Positions 1 through 11,361 are shown, counted from the stretch's first letter. The stretch is 64,000 nucleotides of DNA from Rhizobium sp. CCGE531 (GCF_003627795.1 NZ_CP032684.1:6001-70000), one strand, 5' to 3'. Notes: generated by a model from the letters alone, not told the origin. Numbers and translations: made by a program.

Positions 1-63
1 GCCCGCGACACGCGTTCGCGCGATCCGAATTGGAAACTCGTGGCGACCGAATCCGAACAATGA
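1..63 (+). CDS. Tim44-like domain protein, C-terminal end only (partial)
   Basis: The first 20 codons read in frame 1 end in SRDPNWKLVATESEQ and then TGA. This resembles the C-terminus of Tim44/TimA-like import-domain proteins that sit just before mltA in rhizobia; the family assignment is from memory of that gene order and motif. The rest of the gene is outside the window. The stop overlaps the mltA ATG as ATGA, which suggests translational coupling. Too little sequence is present to say more. Confidence 0.6.
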   Translation, partial: ARDTRSRDPNWKLVATESEQ

Positions 64-1178
64 CGATCCCATCGCAGGAATTCAGGCTGGAGCCGGCAAC
101 CTTCGCCGATCTGAAGGGCTGGAAGGACGATGATCCTTCCAGCCTTTTTCGCGCAATGAAGGACTGTCGGGCCTATATCAGCGATGTGAAGCCCTATCGC
201 ACGGGCTCTGCCGGACTGACGGCCGATGATCTCCTGTCGCTTCTCGATGCCGCTGAAGGACGCAAACCGCGCGATGCGGCAGAAGCCCGGTCTTTTTTCG
301 AGGAGCATTGCCAGCCTTTCTTCATCCGCCGCGATGGCGGGGCGACCGGTTTCGTAACCGCCTTCTACGAGCCGGAAATCGAAGTATCGGCCGAGCCGAA
401 CGAAACCTACCGCTATCCCTTTTATCGCCGGCCGGATGATCTGATCGATCTGGATGACGGCAATCGCCCAGCAGAATTAGACCCGTCCTATATGTTTGGC
501 AGGGTTTTGGACGGCACAGTTTCCGCCTATCCCGATCGTGGCGAAATCGATCGCGGCTATCTCGAAGGCAAGGGGCTGGAAATCGCCTGGGCGAAATCCA
601 AGGTCGATGTCTTCTTCGTGCATGTTCAGGGTGCCGCGCGCCTGCGCTATCCGGATGGGCGTCTTGGCCGCATCACCTATGCCGCCAAGGCCGGCCATCC
701 CTTTTCGGCAGTTGGTCGCTTGCTTATCGATCGCGGCTTGCTCGATCGCGCAACCATATCCATGCAAACGATTCGCGACTGGCTCTATGCACATCCCGAG
801 CAGGTCGATGAAGTCCTCTGGCACAATCGATCCTATATCTTCTTCCGCGAAGCCGAGGTCGGCGATGTGGGCCTAGGCCCGATCGCGGCCGCCAAGGTGC
901 CGCTGGTCGCCGGCAGGTCCCTGGCGGTCGATCGGCTGATCCACACCTTCGGCTTTCCCTTCTTCATCCGTTCGGAAAGCTTGACGCATCTCGATGCCGG
1001 AAAGCCTTTCGCGCGGCTGATGCTGGCGCTCGACACGGGGTCGGCGATCGTCGGGCCGGCGCGCGGCGATATCTTTACCGGTTCGGGCTATGATGCCGGG
1101 GAGCTCGCCGGCACCGTGCGCAATGACGCCGATTTTTATATATTCATTCCGAAGGCGGCGGCGCAGAGGTTCGGCTGA
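60..1178 (+). CDS. mltA: MltA-family lytic murein transglycosylase
   Basis: 372 residues. MltA enzymes cleave the MurNAc-GlcNAc bond of peptidoglycan to give 1,6-anhydromuropeptides. The MltA domain runs from about residue 90 to 260 (GFVTAFYEPEIEVS, VQGAARLRYPDG). A C-terminal 3D domain follows with LDTGSAIVGPARGDIFTGSG, where Asp325 and Asp337 are candidate catalytic or structural acids. The ATG at 60 is chosen because it overlaps the upstream stop as ATGA; a TTG at 30 would also be in frame. The odd point is that neither start gives a signal peptide or lipobox, although the substrate is periplasmic. The downstream Smr gene overlaps by TGATG. Confidence 0.93.
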   Translation: MTIPSQEFRLEPATFADLKGWKDDDPSSLFRAMKDCRAYISDVKPYRTGSAGLTADDLLSLLDAAEGRKPRDAAEARSFFEEHCQPFFIRRDGGATGFVTAFYEPEIEVSAEPNETYRYPFYRRPDDLIDLDDGNRPAELDPSYMFGRVLDGTVSAYPDRGEIDRGYLEGKGLEIAWAKSKVDVFFVHVQGAARLRYPDGRLGRITYAAKAGHPFSAVGRLLIDRGLLDRATISMQTIRDWLYAHPEQVDEVLWHNRSYIFFREAEVGDVGLGPIAAAKVPLVAGRSLAVDRLIHTFGFPFFIRSESLTHLDAGKPFARLMLALDTGSAIVGPARGDIFTGSGYDAGELAGTVRNDADFYIFIPKAAAQRFG

Positions 1179-1756
1179 TGGCCCCGGAGAACAAGCAACG
1201 AAAGCTCAGCGCGGAGGACCGCATCCTTTGGGGTAAGGTCGCCAAGAGCACCCGACCCATGCCGGGCCGCATGACGGATATCGAGGCTTTCGAAGCAGCG
1301 TTGCAGGCAGAAGCCGAAAAAGAGGAAAGCAGCCGTGCCGCAAAGGCAAAGGCGGCACCGGTGTCCACGAGCGCGCAGGAAACTCCGACGCCCCCGAAAC
1401 AGCCTGCCGGGCGCCATCACCCGCTGGAACGTCCCGTCAAGCGCAAGATCGCCAAGGGCCATTTGGCGCTCGAGGCCCGCATAGACCTTCACGGCCTCAT
1501 CCAGAGCGAAGCACATTCCATGCTTCTGGATTTTCTGCTGCGAGCTCACGGTCGCGGCCTTCGCCATGTGCTCGTCATAACTGGCAAGGGCAGCTCCATG
1601 GGCAGCGAGGGAGCCTTGAAGCGCGCCGTGCCGCTCTGGTTTTCCAAGCCGGAATTCCGCTTTCTGATCTCCTCCTACGAGACGGCGGCGCAACATCACG
1701 GCGGCGAGGGCGCGCTTTATATCCGCCTGTCGCGCTTGAAGGGGGAGAAGCTTTGA
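1178..1756 (+). CDS. Smr-domain protein (putative endonuclease or nucleic-acid binding)
   Basis: 192 residues. The N-terminal third is charged and low in complexity (Glu/Ala/Lys rich). The C-terminal half is a small MutS-related (Smr) domain: RIDLHGL at about 105, the TGKG motif at about 137, and HHGGEGALYIRL near the end. Smr domains bind or nick nucleic acids; in gamma-proteobacteria related proteins cleave mRNA at stalled ribosomes. The role here is inferred only from the domain. The ATG overlaps the mltA stop as TGATG and the stop overlaps the next gene's TTG, so the run mltA-smr-xre is probably one transcript. Confidence 0.9.
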   Translation: MAPENKQRKLSAEDRILWGKVAKSTRPMPGRMTDIEAFEAALQAEAEKEESSRAAKAKAAPVSTSAQETPTPPKQPAGRHHPLERPVKRKIAKGHLALEARIDLHGLIQSEAHSMLLDFLLRAHGRGLRHVLVITGKGSSMGSEGALKRAVPLWFSKPEFRFLISSYETAAQHHGGEGALYIRLSRLKGEKL

Positions 1757-2118
1757 CCCCGTTCGGCGAAGCGGTGCGAAAGCTGCGGCTGCGCAAGGGC
1801 GTCTCGCAGAAGCAGATGGCGGCGGCGCTGAACGTGACTCCGGCTTACTTATCCGCCTTAGAACATGGGAAGCGCGGCTTGCCGAGCTTCGATCTGCTGC
1901 AGCGCATCGCCGGATACTTCAATATCATCTGGGACGAAGCCGAAGAACTCTTCCTGCTGGCCCGGTTTTCCGATCCGCGCGTCGTCATCGATACATCCGG
2001 GCTTGCGCCCGAATATACGGCCTTCGTCAACCACTTGGCGGGCAAGATCCGCGGCCTTGACGCCGCGACGATCCGGGAACTGGCCCGGGTTCTGGAAAAT
2101 GCCGGCAAAACCGGCTGA
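1753..2118 (+). CDS. XRE-family helix-turn-helix regulator
   Basis: 121 residues. The N-terminal half is a Cro/C1-type HTH: FGEAVRKLRLRKGVSQKQMA, then VTPAYLSALEHGKR as the recognition helix, up to about residue 60. The C-terminal half is short and helical with no recognised ligand domain. The start is TTG at 1753, overlapping the TGA of the Smr gene. A conserved HTH of this size follows mltA and smr in many rhizobia; its targets are unknown. It may regulate its own operon, but no operator could be assigned. Confidence 0.85.
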   Translation: MTPFGEAVRKLRLRKGVSQKQMAAALNVTPAYLSALEHGKRGLPSFDLLQRIAGYFNIIWDEAEELFLLARFSDPRVVIDTSGLAPEYTAFVNHLAGKIRGLDAATIRELARVLENAGKTG

Positions 2119-2220
2119 AAACCGCCTTAATCCCCTGTTTTATACCTCATTTCGGGGCCTTCCGTTTGGAACTTCAGGGTGAAACATCCTATATACAAGC
2201 TAGGAAAAACCGCTGATTCG

Positions 2221-2336
2221 TTAGAGTCGGATGATTTTAGGTCTATTCGACCTAAAATCTGAATCCGCTCTAAACTCAAAGAAGTAGAGCATGATGTCGT
2301 CCGAAAACGCTCACACTTTTCGGCATCATGCTCTAA
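2221..2336. repeat. RIME-like mosaic palindromic repeat, copy 1
   Basis: Two palindromes stand side by side. The first has arms GATTTTAGGTC (2233-2243) and GACCTAAAATC (2249-2259). The second has arms TAGAGCATGATG (2285-2296) and CATCATGCTCTA (2324-2335). The same unit occurs in opposite orientation at 32811-32925. This matches the description of Rhizobium-specific intergenic mosaic elements; the name is from memory. It fills most of the gap between the XRE gene and gyrB, so it is transcribed if the gyrB promoter lies upstream of it. Confidence 0.85.
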
Positions 2337-4814
<2,478 letters not shown>

Positions 4815-4832
4815 CCGCTCGCTTCAGACATA

Positions 4833-4870
4833 AAAAGGCCCGTCAGGAACATCCGGCGGGCCTTTTCTTT
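4833..4870. terminator. Bidirectional intrinsic terminator after gyrB
   Basis: Perfect stem AAAAGGCCCG (4833-4842) with CGGGCCTTTT (4857-4866), followed by a T-rich run on the plus strand. An A-run upstream becomes a U-run on the minus strand. It therefore serves both gyrB (plus) and the convergent nitroreductase gene (minus). Confidence 0.92.
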
Positions 4871-4879
4871 TTTTATCAA

Positions 4880-5479
4880 TTACTTGGCGATGAAAGTGCC
4901 GTTGAAGGCGAGTCCCGAAAGCGGGTTGCGCTGGCTCGGCACTTCGCGCTCGCGCAGCTTTTCCGGAAGCTGGTTCTTGTCGCCGACCTTGCCGATTGCA
5001 ACGGCTGCCTCGACGCGGAAACCTTCGGGAACACCGAGAACCTCGTAGGATTTCTCGACATGGAAGCCACCCATGCCATGGGCCGCATAGCCGGCTAGAT
5101 GTGCCTGGATCGCCAGGAAGCCCCAGGCTGCACCGGCATCGAAGGAATGGCTGTAACTGGGCTTCTGTTCGGCGGAACCGAGTTCGCCGCTGTGGGTGCG
5201 CGAGATGACGAAGAGCAGTGCCGAGGCGGATTTCGCCCAGCCCTGGTTGAACTCGACGAGAAGGCTCAGGAACTTGTCCCAGTTTTCCGAACCGCGCAGG
5301 GCGTAGACGAAACGCCAGGGCTGCAGGTTCGAGGCGGAGGGTGCCCATTGGGCGGCTTCCAGAATGGTCAGCAGATCAGCTTCCGGCATGCTCTCGTTGG
5401 AATAGGCGCGGGGAGACCAGCGGTCGAGAAAGAGCTTGTCGATTGGATATTGGGATTCGCGGCTATTGCTTGATGTCAT
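4880..5479 (-). CDS. Nitroreductase-family flavoprotein
   Basis: 199 residues. N-terminal FMN-binding signature RWSPRAYSNE (about 21-30) and WAPSASNLQPWRF (about 46-58), then a C-terminal stretch AVAIGKVGDKNQLPEKL typical of the nitroreductase fold. These enzymes reduce nitro-aromatics, quinones or other acceptors with NAD(P)H through FMN; the physiological substrate cannot be read from sequence. The DUF2218 gene lies 80 bp upstream on the same strand and may be co-transcribed. It converges on gyrB and shares its terminator. Confidence 0.9.
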   Translation of the reverse strand: MTSSNSRESQYPIDKLFLDRWSPRAYSNESMPEADLLTILEAAQWAPSASNLQPWRFVYALRGSENWDKFLSLLVEFNQGWAKSASALLFVISRTHSGELGSAEQKPSYSHSFDAGAAWGFLAIQAHLAGYAAHGMGGFHVEKSYEVLGVPEGFRVEAAVAIGKVGDKNQLPEKLREREVPSQRNPLSGLAFNGTFIAK

Positions 5480-5559
5480 GGGACTTCTTTCACTAGAGGG
5501 GATCAGCTCTCAGTCCGCGGAAAACGGGCTATTGGCTGGCTATGAACAGAGGACGGAAC

Positions 5560-5859
5560 CTATACGCTGGTCGCACCGGCAGTCCAGGCCACGTCGAGCT
5601 CTTCGCGGAAGGCGAAGCGCTTGAGGTGATCGGCGACGACATTCTGCATGCGTTCGAGATCTTCGGGCTTCTCGACCGTCAGCGTCATGATCAGGATGCC
5701 GGGCTCTGCCGCCAGATCAAGGGAGTTTTCCGGGCTGAAGGGCACCTTGCCGGCCGCCGCATCGAATTCCACGCTGAAGCGGTGGCTCCAGTGCTTGCAG
5801 AGCTGTTGAAGATAACGGCTCGCATGATCGGTTTTAACGTTGGAAATGGATGTCGCCAT
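5560..5859 (-). CDS. DUF2218-family small protein
   Basis: 99 residues when started at the ATG at 5859 (MATSISNVKTDHASRYLQQL), the usual length and N-terminus for DUF2218. A longer reading to 5934 adds 25 residues unlike the family. Visible features are the N-terminal HASRYLQQLCKHW motif and a repeated DLAAEPGILIMTL strand. The family has no established biochemical role; in other bacteria it occurs near siderophore or redox genes. Here it precedes a nitroreductase gene on the same strand. Confidence 0.85.
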   Translation of the reverse strand: MATSISNVKTDHASRYLQQLCKHWSHRFSVEFDAAAGKVPFSPENSLDLAAEPGILIMTLTVEKPEDLERMQNVVADHLKRFAFREELDVAWTAGATSV

Positions 5860-6035
5860 GGGATGATGCTCCAATAAACCTGATCGCAAAACCTGATCGC
5901 AGTCAGCACTTTTCATACATAGAGCTATCCGCATTCTCCAGGTAGACAGTCTGTTTCAAGTTTGCGTTATTCCGGTGAAATTCTGTTCCGCTATGGTGTC
6001 CTTATGAAGGAACAGGTGCGAGTGGAGACAGAACC

Positions 6036-6989
6036 TTGCTGGTAAATGGGAAATGGACTGAGGATTGGCAGCCGGTCCAGGCCAAGGATGAGAAGGGCGG
6101 TTTCGTTCGCCAGACCTCGAGTTTTCGGAATTGGGTCACGCCGGATGGCGGGGCAGGACCGACGGGTGAAGGCGGCTTCAAGGCAGAGGCCGGCCGCTAT
6201 CATCTTTATGTCGCGCTGATCTGCCCCTGGGCGTCGCGGACCCTGATCGGCCGCAAGCTGAAGGGGCTGGAAGAGGTCATTTCGATTTCCGTCGTCGAAC
6301 CGGTGCTGTCCAAGCAGGGCTGGCGGTTCGGCGATTATCCAGGCGCCACCAATGACGCCGTCAATGGCGTCACCTACATGCACGAGATCTATACGAAGGC
6401 TGATCCCCATTTCACCGGCCGCGCCACCGTGCCTGTGCTTTGGGACAAGCAAAAGGGTACGATCGTCAACAACGAGTCGGCTGATATCCTGCGCATGTTG
6501 AACGGCGGCTTCGGAGATCTCGCCGGCAACGACATTGATCTTCATCCCGCCGACAAGCGGGAAGAGATCGACAGATTCAATGCCCGGATCTATCCCGTTC
6601 TCAACAATGGCGTCTATCGCGCCGGCTTCGCCACGACGCAGATCGCCTATGAAGAGGCCTTCAACGAGGTATTCGCTTGCCTCGATCGGGTCGAGACGGA
6701 ACTGGAGGGCAGGGATTTCCTCTTTGCCGACAATCCGACCGAGAGCGATATCAGGCTGTTCGTCACCCTCGTCCGTTTCGACGTCGCCTATCACGGCCTG
6801 TTCAAATGCAATCTCCGCCGTCTGTCCGATTATGCCAATCTCCAGTCCTTCTGCCGTCGCATGCTGGATTGGCCCGGCATTGCGGAAACGGTGAATTTCG
6901 ATCATATCAAGCGCGGTTACTACTCGATAGCAACGCTCAATCCCACAGGCATCGTGCCGCTTGGGCCTGCTCCCGACGAGCTGTTCTGA
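6036..6989 (+). CDS. Glutathionyl-hydroquinone reductase (Xi-class GST, YqjG/ECM4 family)
   Basis: 317 residues. The N-terminus LVNGKWTEDW and SSFRNWVTPDG match the YqjG family. The active-site Cys63 lies in LICPWASRTLIGRKLKGLE, at the same position as the catalytic cysteine of E. coli YqjG. A C-terminal alpha-helical GST domain follows (DRVETELEGRDFLFADNPTESD). These enzymes reduce glutathionyl-hydroquinones, recycling or detoxifying quinones. The start is TTG at 6036, with GTGGAG about 9 bp upstream; no better in-frame start exists because an upstream ATG at 6004 is out of frame and stops quickly. Confidence 0.92.
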   Translation: MLVNGKWTEDWQPVQAKDEKGGFVRQTSSFRNWVTPDGGAGPTGEGGFKAEAGRYHLYVALICPWASRTLIGRKLKGLEEVISISVVEPVLSKQGWRFGDYPGATNDAVNGVTYMHEIYTKADPHFTGRATVPVLWDKQKGTIVNNESADILRMLNGGFGDLAGNDIDLHPADKREEIDRFNARIYPVLNNGVYRAGFATTQIAYEEAFNEVFACLDRVETELEGRDFLFADNPTESDIRLFVTLVRFDVAYHGLFKCNLRRLSDYANLQSFCRRMLDWPGIAETVNFDHIKRGYYSIATLNPTGIVPLGPAPDELF

Positions 6990-7053
6990 TACTCGACCAA
7001 GTATCAGAACCGGTCTAAGGTCCCCCTCGTTCGATGGAGCGGGGAGGACCGTC

Positions 7054-8472
7054 ATGGATTGGGAAGAGTTCCGGCAGTGGTCGGAGAAAGCAGCGCATTG
7101 GGGCGCGGATTATCGCGCGTCGCTTCGCGACAGGCCGGTCCGGGCGAAGATGGCGCCGGGAGAAATCGCCGCCCACATCGCGGACTCCCCGCCGGTAACA
7201 GGCGAAACCATGGAGGATATCTTCAAGGATTTTGAGGATATCCTCGTTCCTGGCATGACGCATTGGCAGCACCCGCGCTTCTTCGCCTATTTCCCCGCCA
7301 ATGCGGCCCCCGTCTCGGTGGTTGCCGAATATCTGGTCAGCGCCATCGCCGCCCAATGCATGCTCTGGCAGACATCGCCTTCCGCGACGGAGCTTGAAAC
7401 GAAAGTCGTTGACTGGCTGCGCCAGGCGCTCGGCCTGCCGGAAACATTTACCGGCGTCATCCAGGATTCTGCCTCGACCGCCACGCTTGCCGCGGTCCTC
7501 GTGATGCGCGAGAGAGCACTCGACTGGCAGGGTAACAGAAGCGGGCTCGCGGCCAACAAGGCGGTGCGCATCTATTCCACCGACCAGGTTCACACCTCCA
7601 TCGACCGCGCCATCTGGATATCAGGCGTCGGCGAGGAAAACCTGGTGCGCATTCCCTCTGCTGGTCCCAGCAAAGCCATGGATCCGCGCGCGCTTGCCGC
7701 CGCTATAGAGCGCGATCGTGCGGCGGGGCTTTTGCCGGCCGGCGTCATCGCCTGTGTCGGCGGCACCAGCGTTGGCGCCTGCGACGATATCGCCGCCGTC
7801 GTCGAAGTCGCGCATGCGCGCGGGCTCTATGTCCATGTCGATGCCGCCTGGGCAGGCTCCGCGATGATCTGCCCGGAATTCCGCACGCTTTGGCAAGGCG
7901 TCGAGCAAGCCGATTCCGTCGTCTTCAATCCGCATAAATGGCTTGGCGCGCAGTTCGATTGCTCCGTCCAGTTCGTTCGCGAGCCGGAGATGCTGGTTCG
8001 CACGCTCGCGATCCAGCCGGAATATCTGCGCACCCATGGTCATGACGGCATCATCAACTATTCGGAATGGTCGGTGCCGCTCGGCCGTCGCTTCCGCGCG
8101 CTGAAGCTCTGGTTCCTGCTGCGCTATCACGGCCTGGAAGGGCTGCGGACCATGATCCGCAACCATGTTTCCTGGTCGCGGAATCTGGCTAAGCGCCTTG
8201 CCGCCGAACCCGATTTCGAAATCGTCACCGAGCCCTTCCTGTCGCTGTTTTCCTTCGATCACAAGGCGCCAGCGGGCGTCGGACAGGAGGAGCATACACA
8301 GCGGCTGATTACGGCCATTAACAATGACGGTCGGATCTACCTGACGCTGACTCGCGTCGACGGCCGGCTGGTCATTCGCTTCCAGGCCGGACAGTTCGAG
8401 GCGACGGCCGAAGATGTCGACATGGCCTTCGACGTCATCGTCGAAATCGCCAGGTCATTATCCCCGAGCTAG
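7054..8472 (+). CDS. PLP-dependent group II decarboxylase (aromatic-L-amino-acid decarboxylase type)
   Basis: 472 residues from the ATG at 7054, which has a GGGGAGG ribosome site at 7041-7047. PLP lysine 295 is in VFNPHKWLGAQFD, with the upstream HVDAAWAGSA strand. The N-terminal HWQHPRFFAYFPAN is diagnostic of the DDC/TDC branch. Family members decarboxylate L-DOPA, tyrosine, tryptophan or phenylalanine, and some act as aldehyde synthases. Substrate cannot be fixed from sequence. It lies 64 bp after the hydroquinone reductase gene and may share its transcript. Confidence 0.88.
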   Translation: MDWEEFRQWSEKAAHWGADYRASLRDRPVRAKMAPGEIAAHIADSPPVTGETMEDIFKDFEDILVPGMTHWQHPRFFAYFPANAAPVSVVAEYLVSAIAAQCMLWQTSPSATELETKVVDWLRQALGLPETFTGVIQDSASTATLAAVLVMRERALDWQGNRSGLAANKAVRIYSTDQVHTSIDRAIWISGVGEENLVRIPSAGPSKAMDPRALAAAIERDRAAGLLPAGVIACVGGTSVGACDDIAAVVEVAHARGLYVHVDAAWAGSAMICPEFRTLWQGVEQADSVVFNPHKWLGAQFDCSVQFVREPEMLVRTLAIQPEYLRTHGHDGIINYSEWSVPLGRRFRALKLWFLLRYHGLEGLRTMIRNHVSWSRNLAKRLAAEPDFEIVTEPFLSLFSFDHKAPAGVGQEEHTQRLITAINNDGRIYLTLTRVDGRLVIRFQAGQFEATAEDVDMAFDVIVEIARSLSPS

Positions 8473-8603
8473 AAAAGCTGTTTTTCCAGCGCGGAGGGGC
8501 GAGCCATGCTAGGCTTCCAAAATCGATTGATGACACTGGTGAATAATTCGTTCATATATGATGTTATCAATCTCGTCTTTGAAAATGCAGGGAAGGAAAA
8601 TCC

Positions 8604-9446
8604 ATGAAATTGTTGCGTGTTGGCGAAGTCGGCAAGGAAAAACCGGCGCTTCTGGATAGCGACGGCAAGATCCGCGATCTCTCCGCCCATGTCGGCGATA
8701 TCGGCGGCGAGGCCATTTCGCCTGCCGGCCTGGCGAAGATCGCAGCCCTCGATCCGAAGAGCCTGCCCGAACTGGCGGAAGGTCGCCTCGGCGCTTGCGT
8801 TGCCGGCACCGGCAAGTTCATCTGCATTGGCCTGAATTTCTCCGACCATGCTGCCGAAACCGGCGCCACCGTACCGCCGGAGCCGATCATCTTCATGAAG
8901 GCAAGCTCGGCCATCGTCGGCCCGAACGACAATGTGCGGATCCCGCGCGGTTCGGAAAAGACCGACTGGGAAGTCGAGCTCGGCGTCGTCATCGGCAAGA
9001 CTGCGAAATATGTCAGCGAAGCCGATGCGCTTGATTATGTCGCCGGTTACTGCGTCTCGCACGACGTATCCGAACGCGCTTTCCAGACCGAGCGCTCGGG
9101 ACAGTGGACCAAGGGCAAGTCCTGCGACACCTTCGGCCCGATCGGCCCCTGGCTCGTCACCAAGGATGAGATCGCCGATCCGCAGAATCTCGGCATGTGG
9201 CTCAAGGTCAACGGCAAGATGATGCAGAACGGCTCGACCAAGACCATGGTCTACGGCGTTGCCTACCTCGTCTCCTATCTCAGCCAGTTCATGTCGCTAC
9301 ATCCGGGCGACGTCATCTCCACCGGCACGCCTCCCGGCGTCGGCATGGGCATGAAGCCGCCGCAATATCTGAAGCCGGGCGATGTCGTCGAGCTCGGCAT
9401 GGAAGGCCTCGGCTCCCAGCGCCAGACCTTCCTGGCCGACGCATAA
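8604..9446 (+). CDS. Fumarylacetoacetate hydrolase (FAH) family enzyme
   Basis: 280 residues. The FAH domain covers about residues 70-275: FICIGLNFSDHAAETG, the metal-binding KTDWEVELGVVIGK, and GDVISTGTPPGVGMG near the end. The family includes ureidoglycolate lyase, homoprotocatechuate isomerase/decarboxylase and sugar-acid dehydratase-type enzymes such as 2,4-diketo-3-deoxyfuconate hydrolase. Automated annotations often say ureidoglycolate lyase, but no purine-catabolic neighbour is visible, so no specific reaction is assigned. ATG with AGGGAAGG just upstream. A perfect terminator follows. Confidence 0.85.
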   Translation: MKLLRVGEVGKEKPALLDSDGKIRDLSAHVGDIGGEAISPAGLAKIAALDPKSLPELAEGRLGACVAGTGKFICIGLNFSDHAAETGATVPPEPIIFMKASSAIVGPNDNVRIPRGSEKTDWEVELGVVIGKTAKYVSEADALDYVAGYCVSHDVSERAFQTERSGQWTKGKSCDTFGPIGPWLVTKDEIADPQNLGMWLKVNGKMMQNGSTKTMVYGVAYLVSYLSQFMSLHPGDVISTGTPPGVGMGMKPPQYLKPGDVVELGMEGLGSQRQTFLADA

Positions 9447-9490
9447 CGTGTACGGCTCGGGAACTTTAACTTTTTGAGATCATTGTTGAT

Positions 9491-9520
9491 GCCGGAGAAG
9501 CGATTCTCCGGCGTTTTTTA
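9491..9520 (+). terminator. Intrinsic terminator after the FAH-family gene
   Basis: Perfect 9-bp stem GCCGGAGAA (9491-9499) with TTCTCCGGC (9504-9512), a GCGA tetraloop of the GNRA type, then GTTTTTTA. The remaining gap to phaZ (9521-9746) holds no gene or repeat that could be recognised. Confidence 0.93.
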
Positions 9521-9746
9521 TAAGAAGAACCGGCAGTCGTTATGTTGCCCTGCAGCAAAAGCTGCTAGGCTGAATGGTAAGAGCTTAAAGGATGAGGATC
9601 GAGGCCGAGAGCCGTAATCATCCTGCTGCACAGCGCGACCGGAGGAGCGCCGCAGTGAAAGCAGCGACACGCAAGAGGCGTATCGTTTTGAAGATCTATG
9701 TGATTTGCGAGATCGCATACTCGCATCACGAAAGGCAAAGCCCCTA

Positions 9747-11024
9747 ATGTTTTATCAGTTTTATGAACTCAATCATGCCGCTCTCGCCCCTTTTCGCGCC
9801 GCGGCAGACATGATGCGCCTGGCCTATGCCAATCCCCTTAATCCCCTCTCGCACACCGTGTTCGGCCGTACTTTGACGGCAAGTCTCGAGGTTTTCGAGC
9901 GCACGACCAGACGCTACGGCAAGCCGGAATTCGGGCTGCATGAGACGGTGATCGAAGACAGGCCGGTCTCGGTGCATGAGAAGATCGTCTGGAAGAAGCC
10001 TTTCTGCAATCTCATCCATTTCGAGCGCAGCCTGCCCGCGGGCCATGGCGCCGATCCTCGCATCCTGATCGTCGCGCCGATGTCCGGTCACTATGCCACG
10101 CTCCTGCGCGGCACGGTGGAAGCCCTGCTGCCAGGCGCCGACATCTACATCACCGACTGGATCGATGCCCGCATGGTGCCGATGACCAATGGCACCTTCG
10201 ATCTGGAGGATTATATCGATTACGTCATCGAAATGCTGCATCACCTTGGGCCGGATACACATGTCGTTGCCGTCTGTCAGCCCTCGGTGCCGGTCCTGGC
10301 GGCGGCGGCCGTGATGGAGGCAGCCGGCGACCGTCTCGCGCCCTCGTCGATGACGCTGATGGGTGGCCCGATCGATACCCGCATCAATCCGACTGCCGTC
10401 AACCAGCTCGCCAAGGAAAAGCCGCTGGAATGGTTTGCCGGCAATGTCGTCATGAACGTGCCCTGGCCGCAGCCGGGCTTCATGCGGCCCGTCTATCCCG
10501 GCTTCCTGCAGCTTTCCGGCTTCATGTCGATGAACCTCGACCGCCATATGATCGCGCACAAGGACTTCTTCGTGCATCTCGTCAAGAATGACGGCGAGCC
10601 GGCCGAGAAGCACCGCGATTTCTATGACGAATATCTGGCGGTGATGGATCTGACGGCGGAATTCTATCTGCAGACCGTCGATCAGGTATTCATCAAGCAC
10701 GCGCTTCCCAAGGGCGAACTCATGCATCGCGGCGAGCGCGTCGACCCTTCCGCCATCCGCAACATCGCGCTTTTGACCGTCGAGGGCGAGAACGACGATA
10801 TCTCCGGCGTCGGCCAGACCCATGCGGCGCAGACCATCTGCACCAGCATTCCCGACCACATGCGCATGCACTATCTGCAGCCGGATGTCGGCCATTACGG
10901 CGTCTTCAACGGCTCGCGCTTCCGCCGCGAAATCGCGCCGCGCATTCTGGCTTTCACCCGCGAGCATACGCGCACCGGCCGGCCGGTCGTCAAGCGGGTC
11001 ATCAAGGGTGGCAAGTCAGCCTGA
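9747..11024 (+). CDS. phaZ: Intracellular poly(3-hydroxybutyrate) depolymerase
   Basis: 425 residues from the ATG at 9747 (MFYQFYELNHAALAPFR), the conserved N-terminus of this family; an upstream in-frame ATG at 9705 adds 14 unrelated residues. Alpha/beta-hydrolase fold with the nucleophile Cys177 in VAVCQPSVPVLAA; the cysteine in place of serine is characteristic of intracellular PhaZ enzymes. GENDDISGVGQTHAA and DVGHYGVFNG carry the acid and histidine of the triad. It mobilises stored PHB to 3-hydroxybutyrate, important for rhizobia in carbon starvation and symbiosis. No phasin or synthase gene is adjacent. Confidence 0.95.
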   Translation: MFYQFYELNHAALAPFRAAADMMRLAYANPLNPLSHTVFGRTLTASLEVFERTTRRYGKPEFGLHETVIEDRPVSVHEKIVWKKPFCNLIHFERSLPAGHGADPRILIVAPMSGHYATLLRGTVEALLPGADIYITDWIDARMVPMTNGTFDLEDYIDYVIEMLHHLGPDTHVVAVCQPSVPVLAAAAVMEAAGDRLAPSSMTLMGGPIDTRINPTAVNQLAKEKPLEWFAGNVVMNVPWPQPGFMRPVYPGFLQLSGFMSMNLDRHMIAHKDFFVHLVKNDGEPAEKHRDFYDEYLAVMDLTAEFYLQTVDQVFIKHALPKGELMHRGERVDPSAIRNIALLTVEGENDDISGVGQTHAAQTICTSIPDHMRMHYLQPDVGHYGVFNGSRFRREIAPRILAFTREHTRTGRPVVKRVIKGGKSA

Positions 11025-11047
11025 CGCCGCTCAAAAGTCAAAAACGA

Positions 11048-11081
11048 GGGCATGATGGCGTTCGAAGGGCCCATCATGCCC
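11048..11081. terminator. Hairpin after phaZ; rest of 11025-11361 is empty
   Basis: Perfect 11-bp inverted repeat GGGCATGATGG (11048-11058) and CCATCATGCCC (11071-11081). No U-run follows, so it may be a Rho-assisted terminator or an mRNA-stabilising hairpin. The stem partly resembles the GCATGATG core of the RIME-like repeat. Nothing else could be identified in 11025-11361. Confidence 0.55.
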
Positions 11082-11361
11082 GACCAAACGTGAATTCTCG
11101 TCAGCGCAAAATATTAGCTTTTGTTGAATTATACGGGCAGATTCAAGCACTTGTTAGATTCCGCCTGGTGATCCCATTGAAGCCTCACGAGGAGGTTACC
11201 ATCTCGATTCCAACGGTACCGCAGAGATGATCGGGCCGTTTGCCGCGCCGCGCGTCCTTGGAACGCGCTGAGATGCAGGTAGAGCTTTAAAAACCGCGCA
11301 GAAGCCTTTCCATCGACCGGTATGGGTCGAGGGGCGATGCGCCGTGCGAGGATACCTGACA

